A stretch of DNA of 64,000 bases from Rhynchopus euleeides (lineage: Eukaryota; Euglenozoa; Diplonemea; Diplonemida; Diplonemidae). The stretch spans positions 1,984,001-2,048,000 of the forward strand of contig OY723282.1 of the NCBI GenBank assembly GCA_963210315.1, given 5' to 3'. The number at the start of each line of letters is the position of its first letter. The stretch's first letter is position 1. The notes below the pieces were generated by a model that did not search any database, was not told the DNA's origin, and saw only the letters and a list, made by a program, of their open reading frames with translations. A program made the translations under genes and the position numbers. Positions 22,252 through 32,300 of the stretch are shown in pieces.

Positions 22252-23940
22252 TTAGAAGAAAGAAAAAAACCCCCACCCACCCCACCCAGCAGGCTTCCTA
22301 TCAGCGGTCTGCGAGTCTGTGTCAGTTATCTGTGTCCCTCAACTCTGATCAACTCACCTATCGGCCGCCGTCCACCTACCGATGGATTTCAGCCACACCC
22401 ACACACATAGTCCACGGGGGACGTCTGTGGGATGTAGTTCTGGCTTCTGCATCGTTGGCTGACTCAAAAAGCAGAGAAGTGGCGAACGGGAGCACACGCA
22501 GGATATCCCCACAACGCTTTGCGGGGTCGAACCCAGGGAGATCGTAGCACCCCATAGTAGGGGGGCAGAGTCTGCCTCGACCCTTTGCGGAGCCCACTTC
22601 ATTCACACACTCAAAAAAAATCCATGCGATGTAGAGGGGTGTTCGCGACGTGCCGAACGAAGTGCGTTGTGTTTACTGTCCCGATTTGTCGTTAGAAAGA
22701 CGTTGAACATTGCCGACAGACTGGCGACAGCTGCCTGAGATCGGGAAGGCTCTGTGAATCGCCCCCCGAGGCCAGCTCGCGCCATTTTTTTTGGGGTGTT
22801 CTCGCGATCGACGAATACCCTTCGGCTCTTCTATTGTTTCCCTTTCAGATTTGCACTAAAACACAGTTTGGGATGTTCGGCGTATCCAATCAGGAAAATT
22901 ATCACCGTGCGGAGCCTTGCGAACACTTCACGCGCCCGGCAGGCTGTGGGGTGTTCTGCGTTTGAAGAATCATTCGCGTTGCCAACCATGGCAGGGACAA
23001 GTGGTGGGTGGGGGGGGGAGGGGGGGAGGGGAAATCGTTCTTTGCCATGACTCGGCCACTCACCGTGTTCCGCGTGAGAATGGCTGATGGAAGGAAGACA
23101 CGTCGTGCCAGGCATCATGTTCCGTATGGTGTTCAAGATTCTGGTCGTGCTGCAACACGTCGTCAAGAAGTGAAAAAGGTTGAACTAGTTTCGGTGTTCA
23201 TTTGAAATTTTTCAACGAGGGCGAAATCGCGAGTTTTGTTTGTTTCGCAAACTCGTGTGAGCAGAAATCCACCTCACCGCGGCTAGCAACCAAACGTGAT
23301 TTGTACACTAACCCGGCCCTCCATCAGGCTCAAGGGTGTGATGACCCTTCCAGGGTTTGTGTGTAGAAGCGTCAACACAACAAGCAAAATACAGGCTGAG
23401 ATCCGGGTTGCTACTGAACGGTGTTGTGACGTTCGAGAGTTCGGCGTCGCCATCTTGGGGGAACTTTCTGTGGCTTTAGTCAGATCTTGCGACCCCACTC
23501 ACACCACTTCATCAGACTGGGGAGTGGGGCCTGCGTTGCAGCAAACAATGTTCAACTATTCTTAGTTTGTTGTCACGCTTTCCTGCGACGTCACGATCGG
23601 GCGGAGAGGTGCACAGATAGTTTCCTTCGGGACGAGCAACGAAGGGTCGCAAAGGAATGAATCAACGAAGGAACGGCGAATATTTTGGATTTTACTATCA
23701 TTTAGCATCTTCTAATGTCACTTCATAGGGCCTCAACCGCGCCCAGCATTGAGGCACGAGATGTGCGCTCAAAGAAAGCAGTTCAGGTCTGCATTTTTTC
23801 TCCAGCAGGTTCTCCCCGTCAAGACAAGAGAGCTTCAGTGGCACTCACACCTGTTCGCATTGTATTTTCCGCTGCCACAACAAGAACATCAATCCCCCCC
23901 ACCCCCCTGTTTTTACAGCAAGTTACAACTGTCTTATATT
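22252..23940. other. Gene-poor stretch
   Basis: No gene is supported. It holds dispersed repeat copy B (22862-22985), a G-rich run near 23006-23035 and a retroelement-end scrap at 23361-23380 (GTGTAGAAGCGTCAACACAA) preceded by a CATCAGGCTC block. A CGGGGTCGAACCCAGGG string at 22524 resembles a T arm but cannot be folded into a tRNA. Confidence 0.45.
22862..22985. repeat. Dispersed repeat, copy B
   Basis: Second copy of 16626-16745, same orientation, diverged at its left part (GTTCGGCG, TCAGGAAA, CACCGTGCGGA shared). Confidence 0.75.
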
Positions 23941-23946
23941 TGCATT

Positions 23947-24027
23947 GGGAGCCTTCGCTCAGAAGTGCAGAAAAGTCGCCTCACAGAATGGGGACGAACT
24001 GACGCAGTGTGACTCGCGAAGGCTCCC
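23947..24027. mobile_element. CTTCGCT mini-element, 81 bp
   Basis: GGGAGCCTTCGC at the left and GCGAAGGCTCCC at the right form perfect 12-bp inverted ends. The interior (AGAAGTGCAGAAAAGT, CGCCTCACA) matches the 50316-50520 element. The whole could fold as a hairpin-ended unit. Confidence 0.75.
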
Positions 24028-24510
24028 GTTGTGGTTCTTCTTTCCTGCTCGCTACAGTACCTGGCCGACACAGAGAACCACGCCTCATCACAAGCATCTG
24101 CGCGGTTGCCTCTCTCTGCGTTAACAGGTCTTTCACGCACCCTCCGGGGGTGTGTGTGTGCGATCACTACACCCCGCTAGCTCTGTTCAGGGGTACACCC
24201 CACGAGAGGGAAGCGCGCTCGTCTTGGCCCGAGGGCTCGCGACCCTCAAGGCCCCTCCCTTGGTTCTGGCAACACCCCCACCCGCTGAATCCCATAAAGG
24301 TGGCAGGCCCTTGCAAGCCCCGTGAGACACACAACGGCACCCGCCCATCACGTGTCCCGCCGCGTGGTGTTGTCTCCTGTTGTTGACTGCAGCAGGGATT
24401 CCTGTCAGTGTCGAAAAGACAGTGGGCAGCGCTTGAGGCAACAAACACAGCCTCCTCATCGGGCTGCAGAGTTGCGTTTGTTTTGCCAGGATTTGGCGCA
24501 CAAACAACGG

Positions 24511-24888
24511 GGGGGGGGGCACTCGCCACCAGTCACAGCTCGTCACAGATCGTCGTATTGCAATTTGGGTTAGCGTGCTGGCATCGCAGCCTGGCCCCGA
24601 AGGACCATACCGTGAGGAACCGGGCCCGCTATCCTACTCTTGCTCTACGTGACACCACACGGTTTCGCTCTCCTCCTCGTTGCGCTGTAAAGGAGGGGAC
24701 ACACACACACACTGGAAGCCGGAGATTGCGCCTGCTGATACTGAGGCGCAATCTTCGCGACGACGCGTTGAAAAGAGCGCGGAATAGCCGCCGAACGAAA
24801 GATGGTGGGACAGATCGTCAGTCAGGGAGGGGAAGTGGGCCGTGGCTCACTTCTTCTCACTCAATCACACCTGGCAGCGAGGGCCCCA
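24511..24888. mobile_element. Micro-palindromic element, copy 3, interrupted
   Basis: The left arm (CTCGCCACCAGTCACAGCTC, 24521-24540) and the right part (24815-24888, ending CTGGCAGCGAGGGCCCC) of the 99-bp element are separated by about 260 bp of foreign sequence, described next. A G run precedes the left arm. Confidence 0.7.
24555..24810. mobile_element. Insertion within the micro-element
   Basis: The foreign segment is flanked by the 9-bp direct repeat CAGATCGTC (24546-24554 and 24811-24819), a candidate target-site duplication. Its first 75 bp, from GTATTGCAATTTGGGTTAGC, recur at 61498-61573. GGGTTAGCGTG weakly resembles a polymerase III A box, so a short retroposon is possible but unproven. 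Confidence 0.55.
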
Positions 24889-25461
24889 ACAGCCTTATCT
24901 TTATTTGTGTGCGGTGGGGGGGGGGGGGGGCGCCGAGCGTTTCTTTTTTTTTTTGCCGAAAATTTTCCGGATTTAGCGAAGACCACCCCACCACCCAACT
25001 CCCCGACAACGCCTTGGCAGTCCCTTGGCAGGCCACTCCCTCTCCTTGACTCCCTCCGGGGGGCCTGTGAGAGACACGGCCAAAAAATCGTTCAAATCGT
25101 CAAACAAGAATTACGCGGGTGTGCAGAAGCGTGCTGGGTCGGCAAGCGGGATATCGTCCTTCGTTATTCGGAAGTGCAGCCGAGCGAGGCGGTTATGTTA
25201 CATCTGTCTCAATGTCGTGTGCGTGTGTGCGTAGTGTGTGTACGGCTGAGGGTAACAAGCATGCACGATGCCCATCAGCAGAGGGGGGGTGGGGTAGGGC
25301 AGGCACTGCTTCGTTTCACCCCTACTCCAGCCGCCCCGCCTCCGGGGAGCCTCCCCTGCGCATGTCGACGCAATCGACGAGACAGAACAGGACAGGGCAT
25401 CTGGTGCCCGCTCTGCCCTCCCCATGCTCCCCCCCCCCCCCTAGGCATAGCTTCCGATAAG

Positions 25462-25535
25462 CGGGGGTCGGGGGTCGCAGGGGTCGGGGGTCGGGGGTCG
25501 GGAGGGGGGGTCGGAGGGGGTCGCCTTACTATTTC
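25462..25535. repeat. GGGTCG-type simple repeat
   Basis: A run of GGGGGTCG words (25462-25530). Similar GGGGTCGG/CCGACCCC words in both orientations continue through about 26090 (CCCCCATATTCC, CCGACCCCCGA), giving a strongly strand-asymmetric, G-rich block. Confidence 0.75.
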
Positions 25536-25595
25536 CTAAGGAATGTGGCCTGAATGGGGACCACTAATAAGGGGTGTTAATAGGCACCCCATGTC

Positions 25596-25885
25596 AAAAA
25601 TGACCCCACTGCGATCCGCACAAACTCCAAATATTCAAAAGAACGGGTTTTTGAAAAACCCGAGGAGGGGGGTCGGGAGGGTCCCGCTGGGTGGGTGGGT
25701 GGCATGGTGTGCCTCCCAGCCACGTCCTCCCATGACAGTACCTGGACCAGACCCATGTTTCGTCGTTGAAGCTTGGTCCCAAGACCCACGAAATGACCCC
25801 ACTACGATCCGCACAAACTCCAAATAGTCCAAAGAACGGGGTTTTGAAAACCCCGTGTGGGGGGTCGGGAGGGGGGCCGACCCCC
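25596..25885. repeat. Two-copy repeat with co-varying palindrome
   Basis: About 90 bp (ATGACCCCACT, CGATCCGCACAAACTCCAAA, a palindrome, then GGGGGGTCGGGAGG) occurs at 25596-25685 and 25793-25880. The palindrome is CGGGTTTTTGAAAAACCCG in the first copy and CGGGGTTTTGAAAACCCCG in the second: both arms changed together. Confidence 0.8.
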
Positions 25886-26210
25886 CCATATTCCAACCCC
25901 TAGTTTCCGACCCCCATTCTACGACCCCCGAGAAAAAACGCGAATATTCCGACCCGAGTTTGACCACAGTTTCAGACCCCCCATCTTCCGGATCCTGACC
26001 CCCCCAAGAATGGGGGGTCGGGAGATAGCCCCGACCCCCTCCGACCCCCGAAAAATGGGGGGTCGGGGGTCGGATTCCGACCCCCCTTTTCTCAAGGAAC
26101 CACATCCGCATTTCAGAGGTGTTCTGTGGCACCTACACCAACAAAGTGACCCACCAGAGTTTCGCAGGTGTTTGGCTTGATTTTTTGGCACTATACCGAA
26201 AGGTGAAAAG

Positions 26211-27396
26211 GTGGCCACCTTCCCGTACCTGGGCCTGGCCACCTTCGGGGCCTTGAACACACGCAGATGCCGTGTACAACGCCGGATGGGCAGGTGGGCC
26301 CAGCAGGAAGCACAGTTCTTCGTGGTGCGTTTTCTGGGGCTGAAGGCAGTCATTTGCAAGGTGGGAGGCAGTTGCCTGCTCCAAAAACGCTCGCAGTACA
26401 GCGGCTGCATCACAACCCCCAGAAGGGCGTTTCTGCTGGCCCTGGGCAAGGCCGTGCCTGGCCTATCAGGGAGCGGCAGGTGGCGGACAGCGCAGGTTTG
26501 TCCGGTGCCTGAATTGTGAGCACAGGCGGCATCCTCACCGTGCCAGATGGAGGAAAAAGGGCTTGCCTCGGCAAGCATTACAACTGTTGATAGCAATTAC
26601 TGCAGTGCACCAAGCTGGCCTGTCTGTGTAGCAGATAGATGTGCTCCACAGAAGTAGAAGCACACGACAGAGGCTGCTGACTCAATACTCGGTGAGGAGA
26701 TACTGATGCGATTGCATCACTGCACAAGGCTCTATCATCCGCCACAGTGTCCACCACTTTCACCGGTATCTAAGTACAAGCTACGCTCTGTGCGCAGTCT
26801 CGGGGGTCCTCAGCCCGGGTGCGAAGGTCAGGTGAGGCACAAGTCAGGCAAGTATGCCTGGATTCTGCAGTCAGCGTCGAACGTACGAGGAATGGCGAGA
26901 TGATTTCCTAGCTGCTGTTGAAGACGGATACTTGCAAAGCCCCGAGAGCACAGCCTTCGATGTGCTCGACCCCAGAAGTACACCGCGTGCCGCTCCCGTC
27001 TGCTATTCTTTCTTTCCAGCAGCAATGCAGCACATGAAATGTGGTCACACACACACACATGTTAAACCTGCGCATGGCAGGGCAGTGTCTCACCGGAACA
27101 CCGAGAGGGGTGTACAACGACCTGCAGGGCTGCCTCAAGTCGATGAGGAACTTCTGTGCCCCTCCTTCCCTGGATACCACCAAATGGCACGGCACAACTG
27201 GGGCCCCGAAACCACCCACTATTTGGCGCCAATCACGAGGGACTGTTCAAACAGGAGCTTACTGAGTGCCTCGGGTCAGCCAATATGTGTCCCCGTACCC
27301 TCCTGGCGCTCAGAAGTCGTGTTTCAGTGCTGTTTCCGTGCCCAGGGGATAATGTGTCTCTCTCCTGGCCACCCCCAGGTACGGGAAGGTGGCCAC
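26211..27396. mobile_element. Putative 1.2-kb TIR element
   Basis: Inverted arms at 26211-26240 (GTGGCCACCTTCCCGTACCT and on) and 27367-27396 match at 28 of 30 positions. Frames inside (for example minus-strand Cys-containing frames at 26133-26596 and a plus frame from 26854) show no recognisable transposase. No target duplication was found. Confidence 0.55.
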
Positions 27397-27565
27397 CCCA
27401 AAAATACGGTCAAAAAAGCCAACCAAACACCTCCAAACACCCCAACACATCATTTTTTTGGGGTTCCGGACCGGTTCTGGGTGGGTTTCATGGTTTTTGG
27501 GGGTCTATGGGGTGTTGTGCAAAAAAATGCAAAATTTACGCTTTTTGGGGGCTTTTCCCCACCCC

Positions 27566-27720
27566 TACCCCCCCCCCCCCCCCTCTGCTGTTTCACAACA
27601 ACACAGCAGAACAGCCCTACTGAGCGAGGCTATCTTGGGTCAGGATTTGCTTCAGCATGGTGCCCCTGACGACCCCATATTGCGTAGTTTGTGCGTAGTG
27701 AAAAGGGGGGGGGGGTCTCA
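27566..27720. other. Homopolymer-rich stretch
   Basis: A run of about 17 C at 27567-27583 and about 10 G at 27706-27716. The segment ATTGCGTAGTTTGTGCGTAG at 27679-27698 recurs at 28612-28631 in the same orientation. Confidence 0.5.
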
Positions 27721-27750
27721 TTTTTTGATTTACTCAGCCATTCTCTGTCT

Positions 27751-27957
27751 CTATGCCGGGACCCCAAACTCAAGGAGTTCTTGCTGTTCCGGGGTCAGTG
27801 AGGGTGCAGGCGCTTCAGGTGCTGCAGGTGCTGCAGGTTCTTCAGGTGCTGCAGCGCTGGCAGCCTTCGGTGCGGGTTTCGACGCAGTCTTTGCAGGTCT
27901 CTTTGGGGGTGCCCTTTGGCGCGGTGCCTGCTTCAGCTCGTCGGGTGGAAGCATCAA
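27751..27957 (-). other. Ala/Pro/Lys-rich low-complexity ORF
   Basis: A 68-residue minus-strand frame with AAP, EEP and APEAP runs. It lies just downstream, on the same strand, of the exon-like frame at 28038-28355, from which it is separated by a retroelement scrap. It could be the low-complexity tail of that gene, but the composition also fits the CTGCAGGTG-type repeat in the DNA. Confidence 0.25.
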
Positions 27958-28016
27958 CGCATCATTAAGCGGTGCCTGCTTCAGCTCCTCCGGGTGGAAG
28001 CGTCAACGCATCATTA
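27921..28016 (+). repeat. 48-bp tandem duplication with retroelement motif
   Basis: Two 48-bp units (27921-27968 and 27969-28016), each with GGTGCCTGCTTCAGCTC and GGGTGGAAGC followed by TCAACGCATCATTAA. The second continues into the AGGAAGAAGGAAGC block also seen at 14380, so the first unit is probably a later duplication. Confidence 0.8.
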
Positions 28017-28037
28017 AGGAAGAAGGAAGCACAGTTG

Positions 28038-28355
28038 CTACGCTTTTTTGCAGCTGCAGGAAACGACACCATACCCAACAACAATCCCCAGACCGTCGAG
28101 GGAGAGTGGGCGCCTGGATCCCGTGACACAGATCTCTAGTGCCGTTGTGATCCCCTCGGATAACGTCTCCTGGACGTTGTCAGCGGAGGTTGCCTGTGTG
28201 GCGGTGACCTCCGTATACCCCGCGGGATCCAGTGCCAGTAGCGCCTTCTTCAGCTTTTCGTCGACCCCTCGGCCGACGCTCTCCTTGATGTCAAGGGCCA
28301 CCTTCAGGGTGGCACCTCGCATCGCCCTGAAGGCTGTGATCGTATCATCATTCAC
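28038..28355 (-). CDS. Unrecognised exon-like ORF
   Basis: A frame of about 105 residues whose first 75 residues look like real protein: amphipathic helices (KVALDIKESVGRGVDEKLKK), balanced composition and third-position GC bias. It has no ATG; the frame opens at a GTG, and a TAG just upstream on the coding strand (about 28370) could equally be a stop or the AG of a 3' splice site. The C-terminal end runs into the retroelement scrap at 27992-28050, so the original end is lost. Likely an internal exon or remnant; no family recognised. Confidence 0.4.
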   Translation of the reverse strand: MNDDTITAFRAMRGATLKVALDIKESVGRGVDEKLKKALLALDPAGYTEVTATQATSADNVQETLSEGITTALEICVTGSRRPLSLDGLGIVVGYGVVSCSCKKA

Positions 28356-29166
28356 AATCTCGAGGGTGTTCTACGCGGCTCCTGGAACTCACTTCCTTCT
28401 CAGGTGTTTCTGGGCATGGGGCAACCTTGCCCAGGTGTTTCTGGAGTCCCGCCCCACATGTCGTGCGTTCTTTCGTACGGTGTATAGTGAGTTCTGGCAA
28501 TAATTTTTTGCTCGGTCAGCGCAGTGCCTCCAGTCCTGTCTCAGTAGCCACACAGAAAGGGGGACCAAAAAAAACTGGGGGGGGACCAAAAAGCGAGACC
28601 CCCCCCCCCAGATTGCGTAGTTTGTGCGTAGTGAAAAAGGGGTAAATCAGGGGCACCACAGCAGCACACTTTTTTTTTGGCGTGGGCCGCAGGGTTTAAT
28701 CTAGGATTCCGGATTTTGGGACTCGGGGGGGGGGTCTCGCACTTTTGTGGGCCCAAATTTTTTTTCACCCCAGGTGCAAATTTCTCGGGCGCGCTTCGCG
28801 CGCCCGAGACTACGCGGAGATGGCCACTCGCATACGCTCAAGGACTTGCGAGACAGGCACACGCTACAGGGGGGGTCTGGGGGGCGGAGCCCCCCAGCCG
28901 CCGGAGGCCACGGTAGTGAGCATCTGTTCCTTGCACGTGTCAACGACTTGCTGCACGAACTTGACAGACAGCTCTTAGACTCAAGGCGGCTCTGCACCGG
29001 GGCTGAACATGCTCCCCAGCCAGGAGACCCCATTCCTACTGGTCCCCAGGGAAATCCCCCCCCGCCCCCGCTAAAAGTGACCCCCCGGGGGACCCCCCCC
29101 CGGGGGGGGTCCCCCAGGGGGGGCCCAAACTGCGGGGGGGGTCTTTGACCCCCCCCGACCCCCCTT
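28356..29166. other. Repeat and homopolymer stretch
   Basis: No gene seen. It contains GC-hairpin copy 5 (28867-28920), the hairpin GGGCGCGCTTCGCGCGCCC (28788-28806) and dense G/C runs at 28574-28611 and 28724-28735. The 29040-29165 block alternates CCCCCCGGGGG-type palindromes. Confidence 0.5.
28867..28920 (+). repeat. GC-hairpin dispersed repeat, copy 5
   Basis: Same hairpin and GCCACGGTAGTGA tail as copy 1. Confidence 0.85.
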
Positions 29167-29351
29167 AGATTAGGCCCTGGCGTGGGCAGAAAAATCGACA
29201 CGCGATTATTCGTGCTCCCCTCTCCCCTCCCCACAACAACACCACACACAGGCCCATTACACGAGGCCGGGGCAAGCCGCCGCCCCCCTCCCGCCCCTAC
29301 CACCTTGCTTGCATTGCGCCGTGCTGCCGGGCAACAGCAACAGCAGCACCA

Positions 29352-32300
29352 ATGTACAGCATACCATTCCAGATGGGCGAGGCGCCCCCCCCACCGGTCT
29401 CCTTCAGCACGAGGCGGAAGCCGGGCGGCAGCGCCGCCGCCGCTGCTAAGCCACGCGACCCCCCTCCGACGCGCGAGACCCTCATCCCACGCCCAGCGGG
29501 TGAGAGGGCCCACCCGGCAACGGGGCGGGGCACCGCCGCCACCACCTCCCGCCCGCAGCCACCCCACAGATGCACTTCCCCGCCGCCGCCGCAGCAGAGG
29601 CAGCAGCACCGCCACCTCCCTGGGACCCTCCGCGCAAGCCCTCCGCGGCGCACAGGCACTGCTGCTGCCTCCAGTCGGGGTGGCGCGGGTGGGGGCGTGT
29701 CGCCCACAGGCAACGGGGTGTCCTCTGATCGCTGCGCGGTAGATCCTGCTGTTGGGAGTGGTGGTGCTTCGCCTCGAGCCTCCTCGCCCGGCGGTGGTGG
29801 TGGCGTGTGCCGCCACCCGTCGCCCCCCCCTCGGTTCACATCGCCCATCCTGGACGACGACCTGACGCGGGCCAAGCTGCGCCGGCCGCAGCAGGTGGTC
29901 AGACAGACACTCTCCGGAACACCCCCGGGGAGCGGCCCGCCACAACACCACCGCCACCACCCCGCCCCCCCCGATCCAGACCAGAAACAGAACCAGGCTC
30001 ATGAAGGGGGCCGAGAGCCGGGGGGAAGTGGTGGAGTCTGGACGCCCTCTGGGTTCGACATGCTGACGAACGGGCTGCTGAGGCTGTTAGGGAGGGTGGA
30101 GGGGACGCTGGACGAGAGGTGGAAGCGGTTGTCGAATCTGCTCGGGAAATATGGGGCTGAGTCGGATGCGCAGATCGCTTCGACCCCTCTGCAGGGGTTC
30201 TTCAGCAGGGCCCTCGAGAAGCAGCAGGGCACCGACGGGGCTGGGGGTGGTGGGGCTGGGCAGAGAGGGCCTGACAACGCGGTGACGAGCGCCGCCTGCG
30301 TCGTGCTGGATCAGCTTCTCCTCATGCTGCGCAGGTGTTTCCCAAACCTCCACGGGATAATCATGTCCGTGAGGGCCGCGATCTTCCGGGCGATTTACAT
30401 CTCCCCTCTCCGCGACGCAGAAATCCTCCCTTTCGACAACGTCGACGATGAGTTCGAAGCGCATGAACAGATGGAGAGGTTCAACGGGAAGACCTACTTC
30501 CAGTCAACTAGAGAGCTCTCCTCGCGCCTCTGCGAGGACCCCCTCACCTATGAGTCTGAGGAGTTGGTGCGGGAGAACCAGACGCAGTGCGTCTCGCGGA
30601 TCATCCTGAGGTGGCAGGTGGAGCTGAAGAAGTCTCTCCTGAAGGGTTGGCATCTCCACCACAAGCACCAGAAGGAGCTGGCGAAGTGCGCGGAGAGGGA
30701 GCTGCGTTTCAAGGACGAGGTTGCGCAGCAGGTCCGCGAGGTGGAGGGGCGGGACGCGATTATCGACGGGCTCCGCAAAGAGATTCGGACCCTCCTCAGC
30801 ACGTCGGAGCTGGAGCGGAAGCTCAAGCTTGCAGCTGCTGCGAAGCAGCAGCTGCAGGAGGAGGTTGAGTCCCTCTCTAGCGAGTGGAAGAAGAGCGAGC
30901 AGTCGGTGGTCTGCCTGCGGAAAACCGTCGAAGGGTGCAGCCGGCTGGTCCGCGATTTGGACCGATTTCTGCGGCCCAACCAGAACCCCACGAAATATCA
31001 GAAGCTTGTGCAGTCCATCCTGAAGCAATCCGCGTCTTCCAGGGTGTCGGGGCATATCCGGATGGTGCAAACCCCCAGCCAGATCGATCACCACGGCACG
31101 CGCGGAGGTGGAGGCGGCGGCGCCAGCATGTTAGATATCGGCCTGCAGCTCCCCGACGGAAGCCTTTTCTGCGATGACCTCCACGCCATCTCCTGCAGGT
31201 CGGAGTATTTTGACGCACCCCTTAGCCCTCTCGCCGGGGGTCCCGCTGCCGCCACCCCATCTGGCTTCCCCCCCCAGTTTGCACACCTGGCGCAGATCGA
31301 GTTTCCCCTGAAGGAATCTGTCCTGGTGGATCTCCTCAATGTCGTGATAGACACCGCAGTACATGACTACTCCGCGGCGCACCAGGCGAAGGGCGGCGGG
31401 CAGCACCACACAACCCAGCCCACCCGGACCGCCTCACACCTCCACGGCAGGCAGGCCTCCAGGCTGCCCGGCACCACCCCGAGCACCGGAAACCTCCGGG
31501 GGGAGGACGTCTCTGCGCTGGCCGACCCGTCGCTCAGCCTCCGCACTGCACGGATGCCCTCCGCCACTCCCGTCCCGCAGGTGGACCGACGCATCTCATC
31601 TATGCGGCCCGGCTCCACGCCAAACCCACCCCCAGAGAGGCCTCAAGGGCCCCTCTTTACCGACAGGGGTGAGGTCTGTTGCCTAATCCCAGGCTTTGCC
31701 CACGGCAGGCCGCTCTACGTATCATATATGGTTCTTCTGTTCGCAATCGACCCCACCGTTGTGACAATGGAGGATGCGATCCGGATGCACTCCTCCATGC
31801 CTGACGACGTGGAGTGCGCCTCCCAGGTTATAGGTTTCGCGCAGCGCATCCGCCTCGGGCTCTCGATCCAACCGCACCAGCTGGCCTCGCCCTACTCCGC
31901 TGCGCAGCACGCCACCTTCGGGTCATATCTCCTCACACGCCTCTGCGGGGTGGAGGCGATGAACCACGCGCAGGGCGGAGATGGAGGTGGAGGTGGAGGT
32001 GGTGGCGACGCCCAGGCGAACCACTCCCCGCGTGGTCCCTTTGAAGGTGGGCTCCCAAAGGTGATGTCGTTCTCCTTGCTGCAGGCGGATGGAGAGGAGG
32101 TTGCAGAGACGCAGGCCGTTGATTTCACCCGGGGGTATGATACCATCCTGAAGGAGCTGACAGAGCAGGGTGAGTTGATGAAGGCGGGGCTGAACACGCA
32201 GATCAAGATCCAGGCTGCGACCTTCTCCGCGGCGACCCTCAGCGTCAACTCCTGCCTGGAGAAGATGAGCGGGGTTAACGCAAAGATATACAGCGCGGCT

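Noticed and set aside
22500..22575. tRNA gene suggested by GGGTCGAACCC
   Set aside because: The flanking bases do not pair as a T stem and no acceptor or anticodon arm can be drawn on either strand.
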